Below are positions 53,913 to 63,260 of a DNA stretch of 64,000 nucleotides, in pieces (the first letter of the stretch is position 1; every line of letters starts with the position of its first letter). Source of the stretch: Streptomyces sporangiiformans (GTDB lineage: Bacteria > Actinomycetota > Actinomycetes > Streptomycetales > Streptomycetaceae); the NCBI RefSeq assembly GCF_005768555.2, contig NZ_VCHX02000147.1:5163-69162 (forward strand), given 5' to 3'. Position numbers and translations under genes: made by a program. Below the pieces are notes generated by a model. The model had not been told where the DNA came from. It worked only from the letters and a program-made list of their open reading frames with translations, and did no database searches.

Positions 53913-54008
53913 CTGACACCTCCCATGTCGCGCCGAAAGATGCGCCGCCGTGATCCATCAGGATGGCGTTTTCCTGGCCGCCCCCAGTTGGACGCCATCG
54001 AGAATCGG

Positions 54009-55418
54009 TCACTTACCGGAGCGGGGCGCGGGCCGGGTGAACCCGAGTAGCAGGACGACCGGAACCAGACCGACGAGTACGGCATTGGTCGTCATGCCCG
54101 CGCCCGTGAGGATGTCCGTGTAGCGGACCAGGACTCCCGTGACGCCCGCCATCAGGACCAGCGACACAAGCGCCACGCCGAGGATGGACGATCTGCGCGG
54201 CAACTGCGGGTTGCGCCAGAAGAACACCACGACCGCCAGGGCCGTGATTGCCTGGAGGAGCACCACACCGATGATCCCTGGGGTGTTCAGCCAGATCAGC
54301 ATCGTCCGGTACGGGTCGCTGCCGGCCGCCGCGAAACCGCTGATCACCACGATGGACACCAGGCTCTGCCACGTCCCGGCAGTGGACGGTGACCGGTGCA
54401 GGGGATGCACCCGCGACAGCGTGGCGGGCAGCATGCCCCGCACGGCCAGGGAGTGGGCGTAGCGGTTCACGGTGTTGTGGAAGGCCAGCGCCGAGGCGAT
54501 CACGCTGGTGAGGATGAGTACCTTCATGACGTCCGCGATCCAGGCGCCCGCGTAGCGTTCGGCGGCGATGTAGAACATGTTCTTGGTGTTCTCGACCGAG
54601 ACGGCGACTACCCGCTCCGGCCCGAACGCCTGGATGACGCTCCACACCACGAAGGTGTAGAAGATGCCGAGGAAGGCCAGTGTCACCACGGTCGCCCGGG
54701 GCACGGACCGGTCGGGGTCACGCGCCTCCGAGCGGTATACGGCGGTGGACTCGAAGCCGAGGAAGGAGCCGAAACACACCGTCAGGGCGGCCGCCATACC
54801 GGCGGTGAAGGTGTGCGACGGGTGGAACGACTCCAGGGAAAGCCCGTTCGCCCCGCCCTGGACGACGACGGCCCCGGCCACCAGGGCCAGTGCGACCGCC
54901 TCGGCGGCCAGCAGCACCCCGAGCACCCGCGCCCCGACCTCGACGCCCCGGTGCCCCAGGAACCACACCAGGAGGACGCCCAACAGCGCGGGGACCGCCC
55001 AGTGCACGCCCACCCCGAAGAAGGTGCGCAGGACCAGGTCGGCGGAGCTGCCCAGGATGGCGTAGCCGCTGATCTGGATGCCGTTGTACGCAAGCAGGGC
55101 CAGCAGCCCCGCGCCCGAGCCTGCCCGTCGGCCCAGCCCTCGCTCCACGTACGCGTAGAAGGCGCCAGGACGGTCGACGTACTTGGTCATCGCGATGAAC
55201 CCCACGGCGAACAGGGCCATGACCAGGCAGGCGATCAGATAGCCCGCGGGGGCGCCGATGCCGCCGAGCAGGATGCTGAGCGGCGCGATGCCGGCCATCA
55301 CGGTGAGCGGCGCGGCGGCGGACAGGACCATGAGGGTGATCCCGGAGGTCCCGAGGGCTCCTTGCCTGAGCCGTCGGTCGGGAGGCGCGACGGCCTGCGG
55401 GGTCAGGGATTCGACCAT
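54009..55418 (-). CDS. APC-family amino-acid permease
   Basis: A 469-aa membrane protein with about 12-14 helices. Segment SGITLMVLSAAAPLTVMAG near residue 26 and GFESTAVYRSEARDPDRSVP are typical of the amino-acid/polyamine/organocation family. It may import a precursor amino acid or export a product. It lies 96 bp upstream of the LAL gene, on the same strand as the ferritin-like operon. Confidence 0.9.
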   Translation of the reverse strand: MVESLTPQAVAPPDRRLRQGALGTSGITLMVLSAAAPLTVMAGIAPLSILLGGIGAPAGYLIACLVMALFAVGFIAMTKYVDRPGAFYAYVERGLGRRAGSGAGLLALLAYNGIQISGYAILGSSADLVLRTFFGVGVHWAVPALLGVLLVWFLGHRGVEVGARVLGVLLAAEAVALALVAGAVVVQGGANGLSLESFHPSHTFTAGMAAALTVCFGSFLGFESTAVYRSEARDPDRSVPRATVVTLAFLGIFYTFVVWSVIQAFGPERVVAVSVENTKNMFYIAAERYAGAWIADVMKVLILTSVIASALAFHNTVNRYAHSLAVRGMLPATLSRVHPLHRSPSTAGTWQSLVSIVVISGFAAAGSDPYRTMLIWLNTPGIIGVVLLQAITALAVVVFFWRNPQLPRRSSILGVALVSLVLMAGVTGVLVRYTDILTGAGMTTNAVLVGLVPVVLLLGFTRPAPRSGK

Positions 55419-55589
55419 GGCTGTGCTACCCGGTCCTTTCGGTCGGCGGTGGTGGAGTGGGCGTCGGTGGACGAGGACGTCGGTCTCACCTCGGTCGTGG
55501 GACGGGGCGGCAACGGTCTTCAGGCGTGCGGCGAGCCTCGCCGTTCATGCATCCGATATCCGTACGGCGGATCCCGTCCGCAGGCAGGG

Positions 55590-56447
55590 TCACGCCCTCA
55601 GCGGTACGGTCAGGTCGCCGCGCATGAATCCGCACAGGACGTCCGGGTCCCAGCCGCCCATCCAGAACGTCACGCGCCAGGGGGCGTTGAGGTCCAGTCC
55701 GGCGCCGCCGGGCAGTTCGCCGTGGAGGATGGGCGTGCCCAGCAGCGGGAAGTCGAACTCTTCGACGGCCGTCATGTTGACGACGCGCTCGTCGGCGGGG
55801 TTCTTCAGCGCGATGTCGAGTTCGCGGATCCGCTTGCCCAGGGCCGCCTTCTGCAGCCGGGAGAGGCTGGGGTCGCCGAGTTCGGCGGCGAGCTCGGCCC
55901 GCCGTTCGACGCGGTTGACGTACGGGCCATGGATGCCGGTGGCCGAGGCGACGAGCGCCGCGTCCGTGCGGAAGGAGCGGCCCCCGTATGCCTGGAGCAC
56001 CGACTGCGGCACACTGTGCACGTCGGCATCCGGGGCCTCGGGGGCCATGACCATGGTCCGCTCCAGCCGGGGCTTCCCGTCGGCGCCGCCGACCCTCAGG
56101 CGGAACGGCACGATCGGCTCCTGGCCGGCCACGTTCAGTACGAAGTTGCGGTTCTCGAACCGGGGGCGGTCCAGTAGCTCCACCCGGCCCCCCACCAGAC
56201 CGTCGGGCAGGTCCGTCCCGGCGACGGTGGCACGAGTCACCCGTACACCGACTTCGGGGGCGTGGCTGCGTACGGTGCCGGGCGGGGGGTCGTGCAGCAC
56301 GATCACGCGGTCCAGGTCAGGCTCTCCGGCCAGCGCGAAGGTGCTGCCGCTCGCGCCCCTGGGCTCGTCCGTGGGGTCCGGGTCCGTGGCCAGTCGGCAC
56401 ATGAACCAGCCGCCGAACTCGATGCGCATTGCCCGCTCATCACTCAT
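55590..56447 (-). CDS. Hypothetical partner of the ferritin-like protein
   Basis: A 285-aa protein. The N-terminus IEFGGWFMCRLATDPDPTDE with PRGASGSTF is a segment I have seen in proteins encoded beside VioB/RebD-type ferritin-like genes; no enzyme family is assigned. Start ATG 56447 overlaps the ferritin-like stop (ATGA), so both products are probably made in equal amounts and act together. No signal peptide or membrane span. Confidence 0.8.
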   Translation of the reverse strand: MSDERAMRIEFGGWFMCRLATDPDPTDEPRGASGSTFALAGEPDLDRVIVLHDPPPGTVRSHAPEVGVRVTRATVAGTDLPDGLVGGRVELLDRPRFENRNFVLNVAGQEPIVPFRLRVGGADGKPRLERTMVMAPEAPDADVHSVPQSVLQAYGGRSFRTDAALVASATGIHGPYVNRVERRAELAAELGDPSLSRLQKAALGKRIRELDIALKNPADERVVNMTAVEEFDFPLLGTPILHGELPGGAGLDLNAPWRVTFWMGGWDPDVLCGFMRGDLTVPLRA

Positions 56448-57739
56448 GGGCGAATCCCGATCTCGTCCTCGACGAAGGAGCGGCACATCCGTTCCACGTC
56501 CTTGGCCATGAGTTCCGCGCGGTGCCGCAGACGGGGTGGCACGGGCGCCGCGTTCATGTGGTCGGCGAAGCGGCGGGCGCGGCCTGCCAGGTCGGCCAGG
56601 CGCTCGGCGAACACCCGGTGCGCCACGTCGCGTTCGGGGATCAGGGCCAGGCCTCGCTGGAACTCGAACGGCGGGCCTGCCGTGACTGACGGGTTCCCGG
56701 TGAGCGCCGGGAGTTCGCTGAGGATCTCGCCGAGGGGGCGGGTGAACATCGTCATCAGGGGGAAGAACGCGATTCGCTGGATCCGCTTCTGTTCGGCCGG
56801 CGACTCGTCCACTCGGCTGTAGAAGCGCAGCAGCATCAGGACGAGCAGGCTGTAACCGGCGTCGAAGAGTTCGGCCGCCTCCCGGGCCAGCGGCTCGCGG
56901 ATGACGGTCGCACCCTCGGCGTCGGCGGCGAGCCGTACGACCGGGTTGTCGAGCATGGGACGGGCGGGCTCGAAGGGCCGGCCGCTACGGGTGGCCTCCT
57001 CCACCTCGGCGGTGAGCTGGGCCTTGATGCGCAGCAGCCGGTTGTAGTGGGAGTCTTCCTCGTCCTCGGTGGCCCCCTCGCCCTGCTCCACGATCAGATC
57101 GACGGCACGCAGCGCCGAGGCCCGGTTGTTGATCACGAAGGGCTCGACGCCGTATCCCACCGTCACGTCGTCGTCGAAGACGCCCTCGGGGTCGATCACG
57201 GCCGCCGTGTCGACCTGGCGGAGCTCGGAGCCGATGAACAGATCCTTCTCCTCCACCGTCGTGATGATGTGCCGGATCCGGTCGTAGAGCTGGCCCACCG
57301 TCAGCCGCAGGTCTTCTCCCGTTTCGTCGTCGGACGGCTGGGCGCGCAGCAGCGCGGACGGTAACTCGTAGGAGAGGAAGCGTTCCAGCGATGTCGCGGA
57401 GAACGGCTCCAGCGCGGCGACCGTGCCCAGCGGGTAATACCGCTCGGGCTGCGGGAAGTTGGGGCGACGCAGGTACGCGGCGCCACCGACGGAGGCCAGC
57501 AGGTTGAGCACCAGCCCCAGGTGGAGCATCTCCTCGCGGGCCAGCAGCAGCAGCTGGCCCTTCCACTCGCGGACCAACTCGGCCTGGACCTCGTCGAGGC
57601 CGCCCTCGTCGGGCCGTGTCTTGAGGGAGAAGGCCGCGTAAAGGTACTGGAGGCACAGTGAGTGCTCCAGCTCCGCCACTTCGCAGAGCGCCTCAGTGAG
57701 CTGGGCCCGCGCGGCCCACGCCCGATCGTCGGTCAGCAC
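56444..57739 (-). CDS. Ferritin-like di-metal protein (VioB/RebD-type domain)
   Basis: A 431-aa protein. Helical metal-binding motifs: Glu20/Glu24/His26 in EVAELEHSLCLQYLYAAFSL and Glu-Glu-x-x-His in LLLAREEMLHLGLVLNLLAS (69-73). In violacein and rebeccamycin pathways, larger proteins with this domain dimerise imino acids; smaller stand-alone versions have unknown oxidative roles. GTG 57739 with GTGAGG upstream is preferred; GTG 57766 would overlap the HAD gene by 34 bp. Confidence 0.85.
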   Translation of the reverse strand: MLTDDRAWAARAQLTEALCEVAELEHSLCLQYLYAAFSLKTRPDEGGLDEVQAELVREWKGQLLLLAREEMLHLGLVLNLLASVGGAAYLRRPNFPQPERYYPLGTVAALEPFSATSLERFLSYELPSALLRAQPSDDETGEDLRLTVGQLYDRIRHIITTVEEKDLFIGSELRQVDTAAVIDPEGVFDDDVTVGYGVEPFVINNRASALRAVDLIVEQGEGATEDEEDSHYNRLLRIKAQLTAEVEEATRSGRPFEPARPMLDNPVVRLAADAEGATVIREPLAREAAELFDAGYSLLVLMLLRFYSRVDESPAEQKRIQRIAFFPLMTMFTRPLGEILSELPALTGNPSVTAGPPFEFQRGLALIPERDVAHRVFAERLADLAGRARRFADHMNAAPVPPRLRHRAELMAKDVERMCRSFVEDEIGIRP

Positions 57740-58458
57740 GCCGTACGCCTCACTTTCGCCAGCCACTTCGGTGAGACGGCCGAGAGATCGTCGAGCACCG
57801 CATGCGCGGTGGAGTGGTCAAGGAAGCGGGTGGCCGACGTGGGGACGGCCACCACCGTCATCCCGGCGGCCCGTGCCGCCGCGATGCCGCTGAGCGAGTC
57901 CTCGAACGCCACGCTCGCCTGGGCGGGGACGCCCAAGCGGCGCAGCGCCTCAAGGTATACGGCCGGGTCCGGTTTCCGATCGGTGACGTCGTCGCTGGTG
58001 ACGACGGTGGTGAACCACTGGGTCAGCTCGTAGTGCCGCAGCCAGCGCTCCACCCATCGCAGGGGCGAGGCCGAGGCGATGGCCAGCGGCAGTCCGGCCG
58101 CGTGCAGCGAGGCCAGGGTCTCCCGCACGACGGGCATGAGCCGTACGTGTTCGTCCGTGAAGTACACGTTCCACAACTCGTCGAGGCGTTGGCGCAGCCG
58201 GGTGCGGTCGGGGTGGCGGGCGCCCTCGCGGGCCGCGAGCAGGCGGTCGAACAGCCGCTCATAGCTGGCGGGTTGGCCGCACACCTCCCTGGCCCACCAC
58301 TCGACCGGCAGTTCACCGTGGCCGTACTCGCGGTACAGGGCGCTGCACGCCAGCAGGTCGGGTTGGATGGAATCGACGATGATGCCGTCGAAGTCGAAGA
58401 TCACCGCGGCGACCGGTAGCGCGGTCCGCTCGCGATCGTCCTGTGCCTCTGTTATCAC
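57733..58458 (-). CDS. HAD-superfamily phosphatase (beta-phosphoglucomutase-like)
   Basis: A 241-aa HAD IA hydrolase. Motif I VIFDFDGIIVDS, motif II LAIASASPL, motif III Lys in DRKPDPAVYL and motif IV VAFEDSLSGIAAA are intact, with a helical cap between. It removes phosphate from a small metabolite, possibly a sugar phosphate. The GTG start has a weak RBS. First gene of the minus-strand operon with the ferritin-like gene, overlapping it by 7 bp. Confidence 0.9.
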   Translation of the reverse strand: MITEAQDDRERTALPVAAVIFDFDGIIVDSIQPDLLACSALYREYGHGELPVEWWAREVCGQPASYERLFDRLLAAREGARHPDRTRLRQRLDELWNVYFTDEHVRLMPVVRETLASLHAAGLPLAIASASPLRWVERWLRHYELTQWFTTVVTSDDVTDRKPDPAVYLEALRRLGVPAQASVAFEDSLSGIAAARAAGMTVVAVPTSATRFLDHSTAHAVLDDLSAVSPKWLAKVRRTAC

Positions 58459-58829
58459 TATGACAGCCTCAGATTTATCTCTCTCCGGTGCCGGGCAGGA
58501 CCGGACTCAGCGCTCGGCCGACACAGCGGACGGGGGCGCCTGCCACCGTGATCGGGCCCGGGGTCCAGTCTTGCGGCCAGGCCTGCCCGCCCACACCACC
58601 CGATCGATCATTACCTGCTGGTAAGCCGGCCGGGTGCGGGCCCTGTTCAGGGCCAAGCGGAAGCGATCCCTCCACAGGCCCCCTACTGGATGCGGTGCCG
58701 CGCCGAGCGCACTACTCGATCACGTGGTGTGGCACCCCGCGTCTCGGTGCGACGCTTCCCCAGGCAGGAGCCGTTGGTCCGGCGCCACCCGGGCGCGGAC
58801 CGGCCCGGGACCTAACGGAGGGTGCCGTC
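58459..58829. promoter_or_regulatory. Divergent promoter region with TetR-like operator
   Basis: A 371-bp stretch between the HAD gene (minus) and the aldo/keto reductase gene (plus), without a supported gene. TTACC-TGCT-GGTAA (58611-58624) is a perfect 5-bp inverted repeat resembling TetR-type sites; no tetR gene is in the accessory part of the window. Confidence 0.5.
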
Positions 58830-59768
58830 ATGAGATACAGCACGTTGGGGAGTACCGGGCTGAAGGTCTCCCGGCTCGGCCTCGGGACGACGACGTTCAT
58901 GGGCATCTTCGCCCGCCGCTCTCCGGACGACTGCGTACGCGTCCTGCGACGCGGCCTGGACGCCGGCATCACACTCGTCGACACCGCGCCCTCGTACGGC
59001 GATGGCCTGGCCGAGGAGATGGTGGGCCGGGCGCTGCGCGGCCGCCGCGACGAGGTGGTGCTCGCCACCAAGGTGGGTAGCTACGTACCCGAGACCTTCG
59101 ACTTCTCCCCCGGCCGGATCCGCGCCGGCCTGGAGGACAGTCTGCGCCGACTCGGCACCGACCATGTGGACGTGCTCTTCGCCCACGACATCGAGTACGG
59201 GCGGCCGGAGCAGATACTCGGCGAGGTACTGCCCCTGCTCGCCACGCTCCGCGACGAGGGCAAGACCCGCGCCGTCGGCGTGTCCGGGCTGTTGCTCGAA
59301 CCACTGGGTACGGCCGTCGAGCAGGCCGGGGCCGATGTCGTACAGACGTACTGCCGCTACGGCCTCCACGACCAGAGCCTGGCCGAACCTGCCACCGGCT
59401 GGCGCGCCCGGGGGGTGGCCACGATACTGGGCAGCCCTGTGGTCATGGGCCTGCTCACTCAGGCAGGCCCGCCCGAATGGCACCCGGCTCACCCGGCGCT
59501 CAAGGCTGCCGCCCGCGAGGCCGCCGCCCTGTGCACCGCACACGGCACCGATCTCGCCTCCCTCGCCATGCGGTACGCCCTCGCCTGCCCGCACCTTGAC
59601 GCGGTGCTCACCGGCGCAGGTGATCCGGTCCACCTCGACCGCAACCTGCTGGCGGTGGAGACGGCCGCCGAGCCCGGGCTGCTTGAGGCGGTGCTCGGGT
59701 GCTTCGCCGATGTCGCCGAGAGGACGTGGCCGAGCGGCGACGGCGCGTGGGGCGCGCCGGGTTCGTGA
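58830..59768 (+). CDS. Aldo/keto reductase
   Basis: A 312-aa NADP-type oxidoreductase. The AKR tetrad is visible: Asp and Tyr in VDTAPSYGDG, Lys in LATKVGS and His in LFAHDIEYG. It resembles the sugar (fucose/galactose) dehydrogenase branch. RBS GGAGG precedes ATG 58830; longer upstream frames lack one. It lies 117 bp upstream of a Gfo/Idh oxidoreductase on the same strand; the pair may modify a sugar or cyclitol. Confidence 0.92.
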   Translation: MRYSTLGSTGLKVSRLGLGTTTFMGIFARRSPDDCVRVLRRGLDAGITLVDTAPSYGDGLAEEMVGRALRGRRDEVVLATKVGSYVPETFDFSPGRIRAGLEDSLRRLGTDHVDVLFAHDIEYGRPEQILGEVLPLLATLRDEGKTRAVGVSGLLLEPLGTAVEQAGADVVQTYCRYGLHDQSLAEPATGWRARGVATILGSPVVMGLLTQAGPPEWHPAHPALKAAAREAAALCTAHGTDLASLAMRYALACPHLDAVLTGAGDPVHLDRNLLAVETAAEPGLLEAVLGCFADVAERTWPSGDGAWGAPGS

Positions 59769-59885
59769 CCTTTCTGCCCCGTGACTGCGGCGAACGCGTG
59801 GCTTCCCCGAGTCCGTGACTTTCTCGACAGCCGGACCGGCCGCCCCGCCGAGTACCGCTTTTCCCGACGACTCAGGAGGTTTTGT

Positions 59886-60935
59886 ATGACTGTGTCCGAC
59901 GGCCGGTCCGGCCGTCCGCTCCGGTTCGGGGTGGTGGGGCTGGGCTTCGGCCGGTGTCACGCCCAGGAGATCGCCCGGATGGACGGTGCCGACCTGGTGG
60001 CGGTTGCCGATCTCGACCCCGAGAGCCAGGGCCTTGACCTGGATGCCTTCGGCGGGGAACTCGGCGCCAGGGCCTACCGCGACGGCCTGGGCATGATCGC
60101 CGAGGAGGAGCTGGATGCCGTCGTCCTCGCCGTGCCGCCGCGCGGCCGGGAGAAGCTGATCCGCGAGGTGGCTCAGGCGGGGCTCGCCCTCTTCCTGGAG
60201 AAGCCGTTCGCCACGGACGACGCGCACGCCGAGGCACTGGCCCAGTTGTGCGCCGAGTACCCGGCGACACCGGTGATGCTGGACTTCTGCCTGCGGCACC
60301 TGCCCGCGGTCGTACGGCTGCGGGAACTCCTCGACGGTCCGCTCGGCCGGCCCCTGGTGGCCAACGCCGATCTGGTGCTGCCCCGCGACGACAGCCCCGC
60401 CTGGGTGTGGGACCCGGCCAACGGCAACGGCATCGTGAACGAGAACACCTGCCACACCTTCGACACCCTGGGCTTCCTGCTGGGCGAGCCGGTCTCCGTG
60501 CACGCCGAGGGCGGCGCCTACCGCAGCGGCTCCCTGGAGGACGGCATCGCCGTGACCATCCGGTACGAGGGTGGCGGCACCGCGGTCGTCACCGGCGGCA
60601 ACCTCGGCGTCGAGGCCCTGCGCACCCCGGCCCGGCTGTCCGTCTGCACCGAGCGGGGGCAGGCCGTGCTGACCGGAGGCGACCACATGGTCAACGCCCT
60701 GACGTGGGCCACCGCCGAGCACACCGAGGCCGTGCGAGAGAACTGGGAGCTGCCTTCCCGAGGCCGGATCAGCGCCGCCGCCCTGCGCCACTTCGTCGAC
60801 TGTGTCGGAGCCGGCACGCCCCCGGCGCCGGGCGTCCCCGAGGGGGTGCGCGCTGTCCGGCTGGCGATGGCGGTACGGGAGTCGCTGACGACCGGCGGGC
60901 GAGTGCGGGTGGCCCGGGCGGGCGCCGCGTCCTGA
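59886..60935 (+). CDS. Gfo/Idh/MocA-family oxidoreductase
   Basis: A 349-aa NAD(P)-dependent enzyme of the inositol/glucose-fructose oxidoreductase family. The Rossmann motif is GVVGLGFGRCHAQEI (14-28), the catalytic Lys is in LFLEKPFATDD, and the His-containing motif is NENTCHTFDTLGF. RBS AGGAGGT precedes ATG. It probably oxidises or reduces a sugar hydroxyl or ketone. It is followed by a strong bidirectional terminator. Confidence 0.92.
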   Translation: MTVSDGRSGRPLRFGVVGLGFGRCHAQEIARMDGADLVAVADLDPESQGLDLDAFGGELGARAYRDGLGMIAEEELDAVVLAVPPRGREKLIREVAQAGLALFLEKPFATDDAHAEALAQLCAEYPATPVMLDFCLRHLPAVVRLRELLDGPLGRPLVANADLVLPRDDSPAWVWDPANGNGIVNENTCHTFDTLGFLLGEPVSVHAEGGAYRSGSLEDGIAVTIRYEGGGTAVVTGGNLGVEALRTPARLSVCTERGQAVLTGGDHMVNALTWATAEHTEAVRENWELPSRGRISAAALRHFVDCVGAGTPPAPGVPEGVRAVRLAMAVRESLTTGGRVRVARAGAAS

Positions 60936-60947
60936 CAGACATCAGCA

Positions 60948-60990
60948 GGAAGCCGTACGACGGACCACAGCGGTCCGTCGTACGGCTTCC
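60948..60990. terminator. Strong bidirectional terminator
   Basis: A 19-bp perfect stem GGAAGCCGTACGACGGACC / GGTCCGTCGTACGGCTTCC with a 5-base loop separates two convergent transcription units. Confidence 0.92.
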
Positions 60991-61008
60991 GTGATCCTCC
61001 GGAGTGGG

Positions 61009-62253
61009 TCAACGCTCTTCCAAAGCCGCCCGATGGAAGGCCAACTGCTTGAAAAACGCGAGGAGTTGCTGGTCCGGTGGCGCCACGGCGAGTTCCCGGG
61101 CGTCACCCTCCACCGTTCCCCGGTAGTTCGTCATGTACGTCTTCACGGACTCCACGGCCATGGCTAAACGCCCTGTCACCGCGATGCTGCGGAACGCCGG
61201 GGAATCGGGGCCCCAGGCCCGGCGCCCCGAGGTGAACAGGACCACGGACGGCGGCGGTACGAGCCCGGATGTCAGGACGCCGAGGAGCAGGCAGGGCTGG
61301 GTGCCGTTGGCCCCGATGTCCACGATCACCGGGTTGGACGCGTTGCGGCCCACCTCGGTGCGGAAACGCCGGGTCAGTTCACCGCAGCGCGCCGCGAAGA
61401 AACCCTCGTCGATGCCCTGCCGGATCACCGCGTCCACCTGGGGGTGGGCGGTCCCGAACAGAGTCAGCGGCCCCTGGTCGCGCCGTTTGGCCTGCTCAAG
61501 GCCGTGGATCAGCTCCTCGCGAAACATCCGCGGGAACAACTCGCCGAATACCGCCTCACCGGCTGCCGCCCGCTCCCGGGCGGCCGTGATCAGCAGGTAC
61601 AGCTGCGAGGCCAGGAGCCCGTTGTCCATCCAGGCGAAGTGCCGTCCGCCACCGGCACCGCCGACAGCGTTGTCACAGATCCCGTCCGCGCCGAACACCT
61701 CGTGCCGGGTACGGGCCAGGATCCGCTGCTCGGCACCACTGAGCAGCGAGAGTCGGCTCAGGTAGAAGGCGCGGGACGCGTCCGAGGTCCCCGTCCACAC
61801 GTCGTACGAGATCTTCAGGAACTCGGCGTCCGTGCCGAGGAAGACCACCGTCCGGTCGTTGCCGAGGAGAGCCTTCCGCAGGAACCCGACCGTCTCGCGG
61901 CCGAGTTGGTACAGCGCCTCGTACAGCTCGGCCGGGTCCGGCGGACGCCCGCCCTGGGTCACGGCGGCCCCGGGCAGCAGCGTCGCGAGGTTGCGGCGGT
62001 ACTCGGCGACCTCGTCCGGGCCGAGGGAGCCCGTCTGGGCGAGCGCCCGCCCCAGGTCCTCCGCGAGCCGGCCGGGGGCGAGGCCCAGCGCACGTGCCTT
62101 GCGCCCGGCCCAGGCAATGGCCTCCTGAGCGGACAACGGCTCGGGTGTGTCCAGGAGGTCCCGCGAGACCTCGGCCAGGTAGCCGGCGAACGACTCGGGG
62201 GTGGCGTCGCCGGGCACCCGCCGGGCCAGCCGCTCCAGTCCGCTCACTTGCAT
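61009..62253 (-). CDS. Unrecognised cluster protein, 414 aa
   Basis: I do not recognise this protein with confidence. Segments TVVFLGTDAEFLKISYDVW, RAFYLSRLSLLS and NPVIVDIGANGTQPCLLLG recall the HAD-like/phosphoribosyltransferase-like proteins of polysaccharide loci, but the usual catalytic RDG motif is absent. No membrane span. ATG 62253 overlaps the methyltransferase end by 10 bases, so it is the last gene of the SDR-DUF1349-methyltransferase operon. Codon 363 is TTA (61165-61167). Confidence 0.8.
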   Translation of the reverse strand: MQVSGLERLARRVPGDATPESFAGYLAEVSRDLLDTPEPLSAQEAIAWAGRKARALGLAPGRLAEDLGRALAQTGSLGPDEVAEYRRNLATLLPGAAVTQGGRPPDPAELYEALYQLGRETVGFLRKALLGNDRTVVFLGTDAEFLKISYDVWTGTSDASRAFYLSRLSLLSGAEQRILARTRHEVFGADGICDNAVGGAGGGRHFAWMDNGLLASQLYLLITAARERAAAGEAVFGELFPRMFREELIHGLEQAKRRDQGPLTLFGTAHPQVDAVIRQGIDEGFFAARCGELTRRFRTEVGRNASNPVIVDIGANGTQPCLLLGVLTSGLVPPPSVVLFTSGRRAWGPDSPAFRSIAVTGRLAMAVESVKTYMTNYRGTVEGDARELAVAPPDQQLLAFFKQLAFHRAALEER

Positions 62254-63260
62254 CCGACGACCATCGCTTCCGCCCCGGCCAGGTGCTCGGCGCGGATGTC
62301 CGTGAACCCGGTCTCGCGCAGCCACTCGGCACAGTCCGCCGGGGTGTAGTCGAAGCCGCCGGGCAGTGACAGGTGCATCATCAGGCTGAGCAGCAGTCCG
62401 ACGACGTTGCGCTCGCGGTCGTCGTCGATCAGCGCCTCGTACACCACGACGAGCCCGCCGGGCGGCAGCGCGGCATGGGCTTGGCCCAGCAGGTGGAGCT
62501 TGACGTCCAGGTCCCAGTTGTGCAGGACGTGGCCGAAGATCACGACATCGGCGGCGGGCAGCGGCTGCCGGAGGAAGTCGCCGCCCTGGAAGACGGCCCG
62601 GTCGGCGAGACCGTGGGCGGCGGTGTACTTCTCGAAGCCGGCCCGGGCACCCGGCAGGTCGAAGCCGATGCCGTTCAGATGCGGGTGTGCCCGCAGCAGG
62701 TGCACGCCCACGGCGCCCTCGGCACAGCCGACGTCCACGAACGTCCGGTACCGCCCCCAGGGCAGACGGTCGGCCAGAGCCGCCCCGGACTCGTAGCTCA
62801 TCGCGGTCATGGCCCGCTGGAACGAAGCGGTGCGGTCGGCGTCGGCGTAGGTGTTGTCGTAGAACTCGCGGGCACTGGAGGCGCCCTCCCGGGACCGCTC
62901 CGCCCTGAGGGCGGCCGTCAGGTCGTTGCCGAGGTGGCCGGCCTCGGTGAGCATGACATCGCCCAGGTAGGTGTGGGACGTGCCGCGGTCGAAGTACTGG
63001 GCGCTCTCCTCGGTGTTCGTGTAGACGCCGGCGTCGCGCCGGAGCAGCCCCATGGCCACCAGGCAATCGAGGAAGTCGGGGGCGGTGCGCTCGCTCAGCC
63101 CGAGGCGGTCGGCCAGGGTCGTGGAGTCGGCGGGTCCTTCGGTGAGCTGGGTGAAGACACCCAGTTGCATGGCGCTGACGAAGACCTTGGTCTTCCAGTA
63201 GTTCCAATGGAGTTCATTGAACAGGGTCGGTGCGACGACGTTCACGTCGGGCTCCTTCAT
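62244..63260 (-). CDS. SAM-dependent O-methyltransferase
   Basis: A 338-aa enzyme with an N-terminal dimerisation winged helix (LADRLGLSERTAPDFLDCLV) and a Rossmann SAM domain: VDVGCAEGAVGVHLL, Asp in GIGFDLPGA, and the catalytic-type His in FGHVLHNWDLD. It belongs to the acetylserotonin/polyketide O-methyltransferase group acting on phenols or enols. ATG 63260 overlaps the DUF1349 stop (ATGA). Confidence 0.92.
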   Translation of the reverse strand: MKEPDVNVVAPTLFNELHWNYWKTKVFVSAMQLGVFTQLTEGPADSTTLADRLGLSERTAPDFLDCLVAMGLLRRDAGVYTNTEESAQYFDRGTSHTYLGDVMLTEAGHLGNDLTAALRAERSREGASSAREFYDNTYADADRTASFQRAMTAMSYESGAALADRLPWGRYRTFVDVGCAEGAVGVHLLRAHPHLNGIGFDLPGARAGFEKYTAAHGLADRAVFQGGDFLRQPLPAADVVIFGHVLHNWDLDVKLHLLGQAHAALPPGGLVVVYEALIDDDRERNVVGLLLSLMMHLSLPGGFDYTPADCAEWLRETGFTDIRAEHLAGAEAMVVGCK

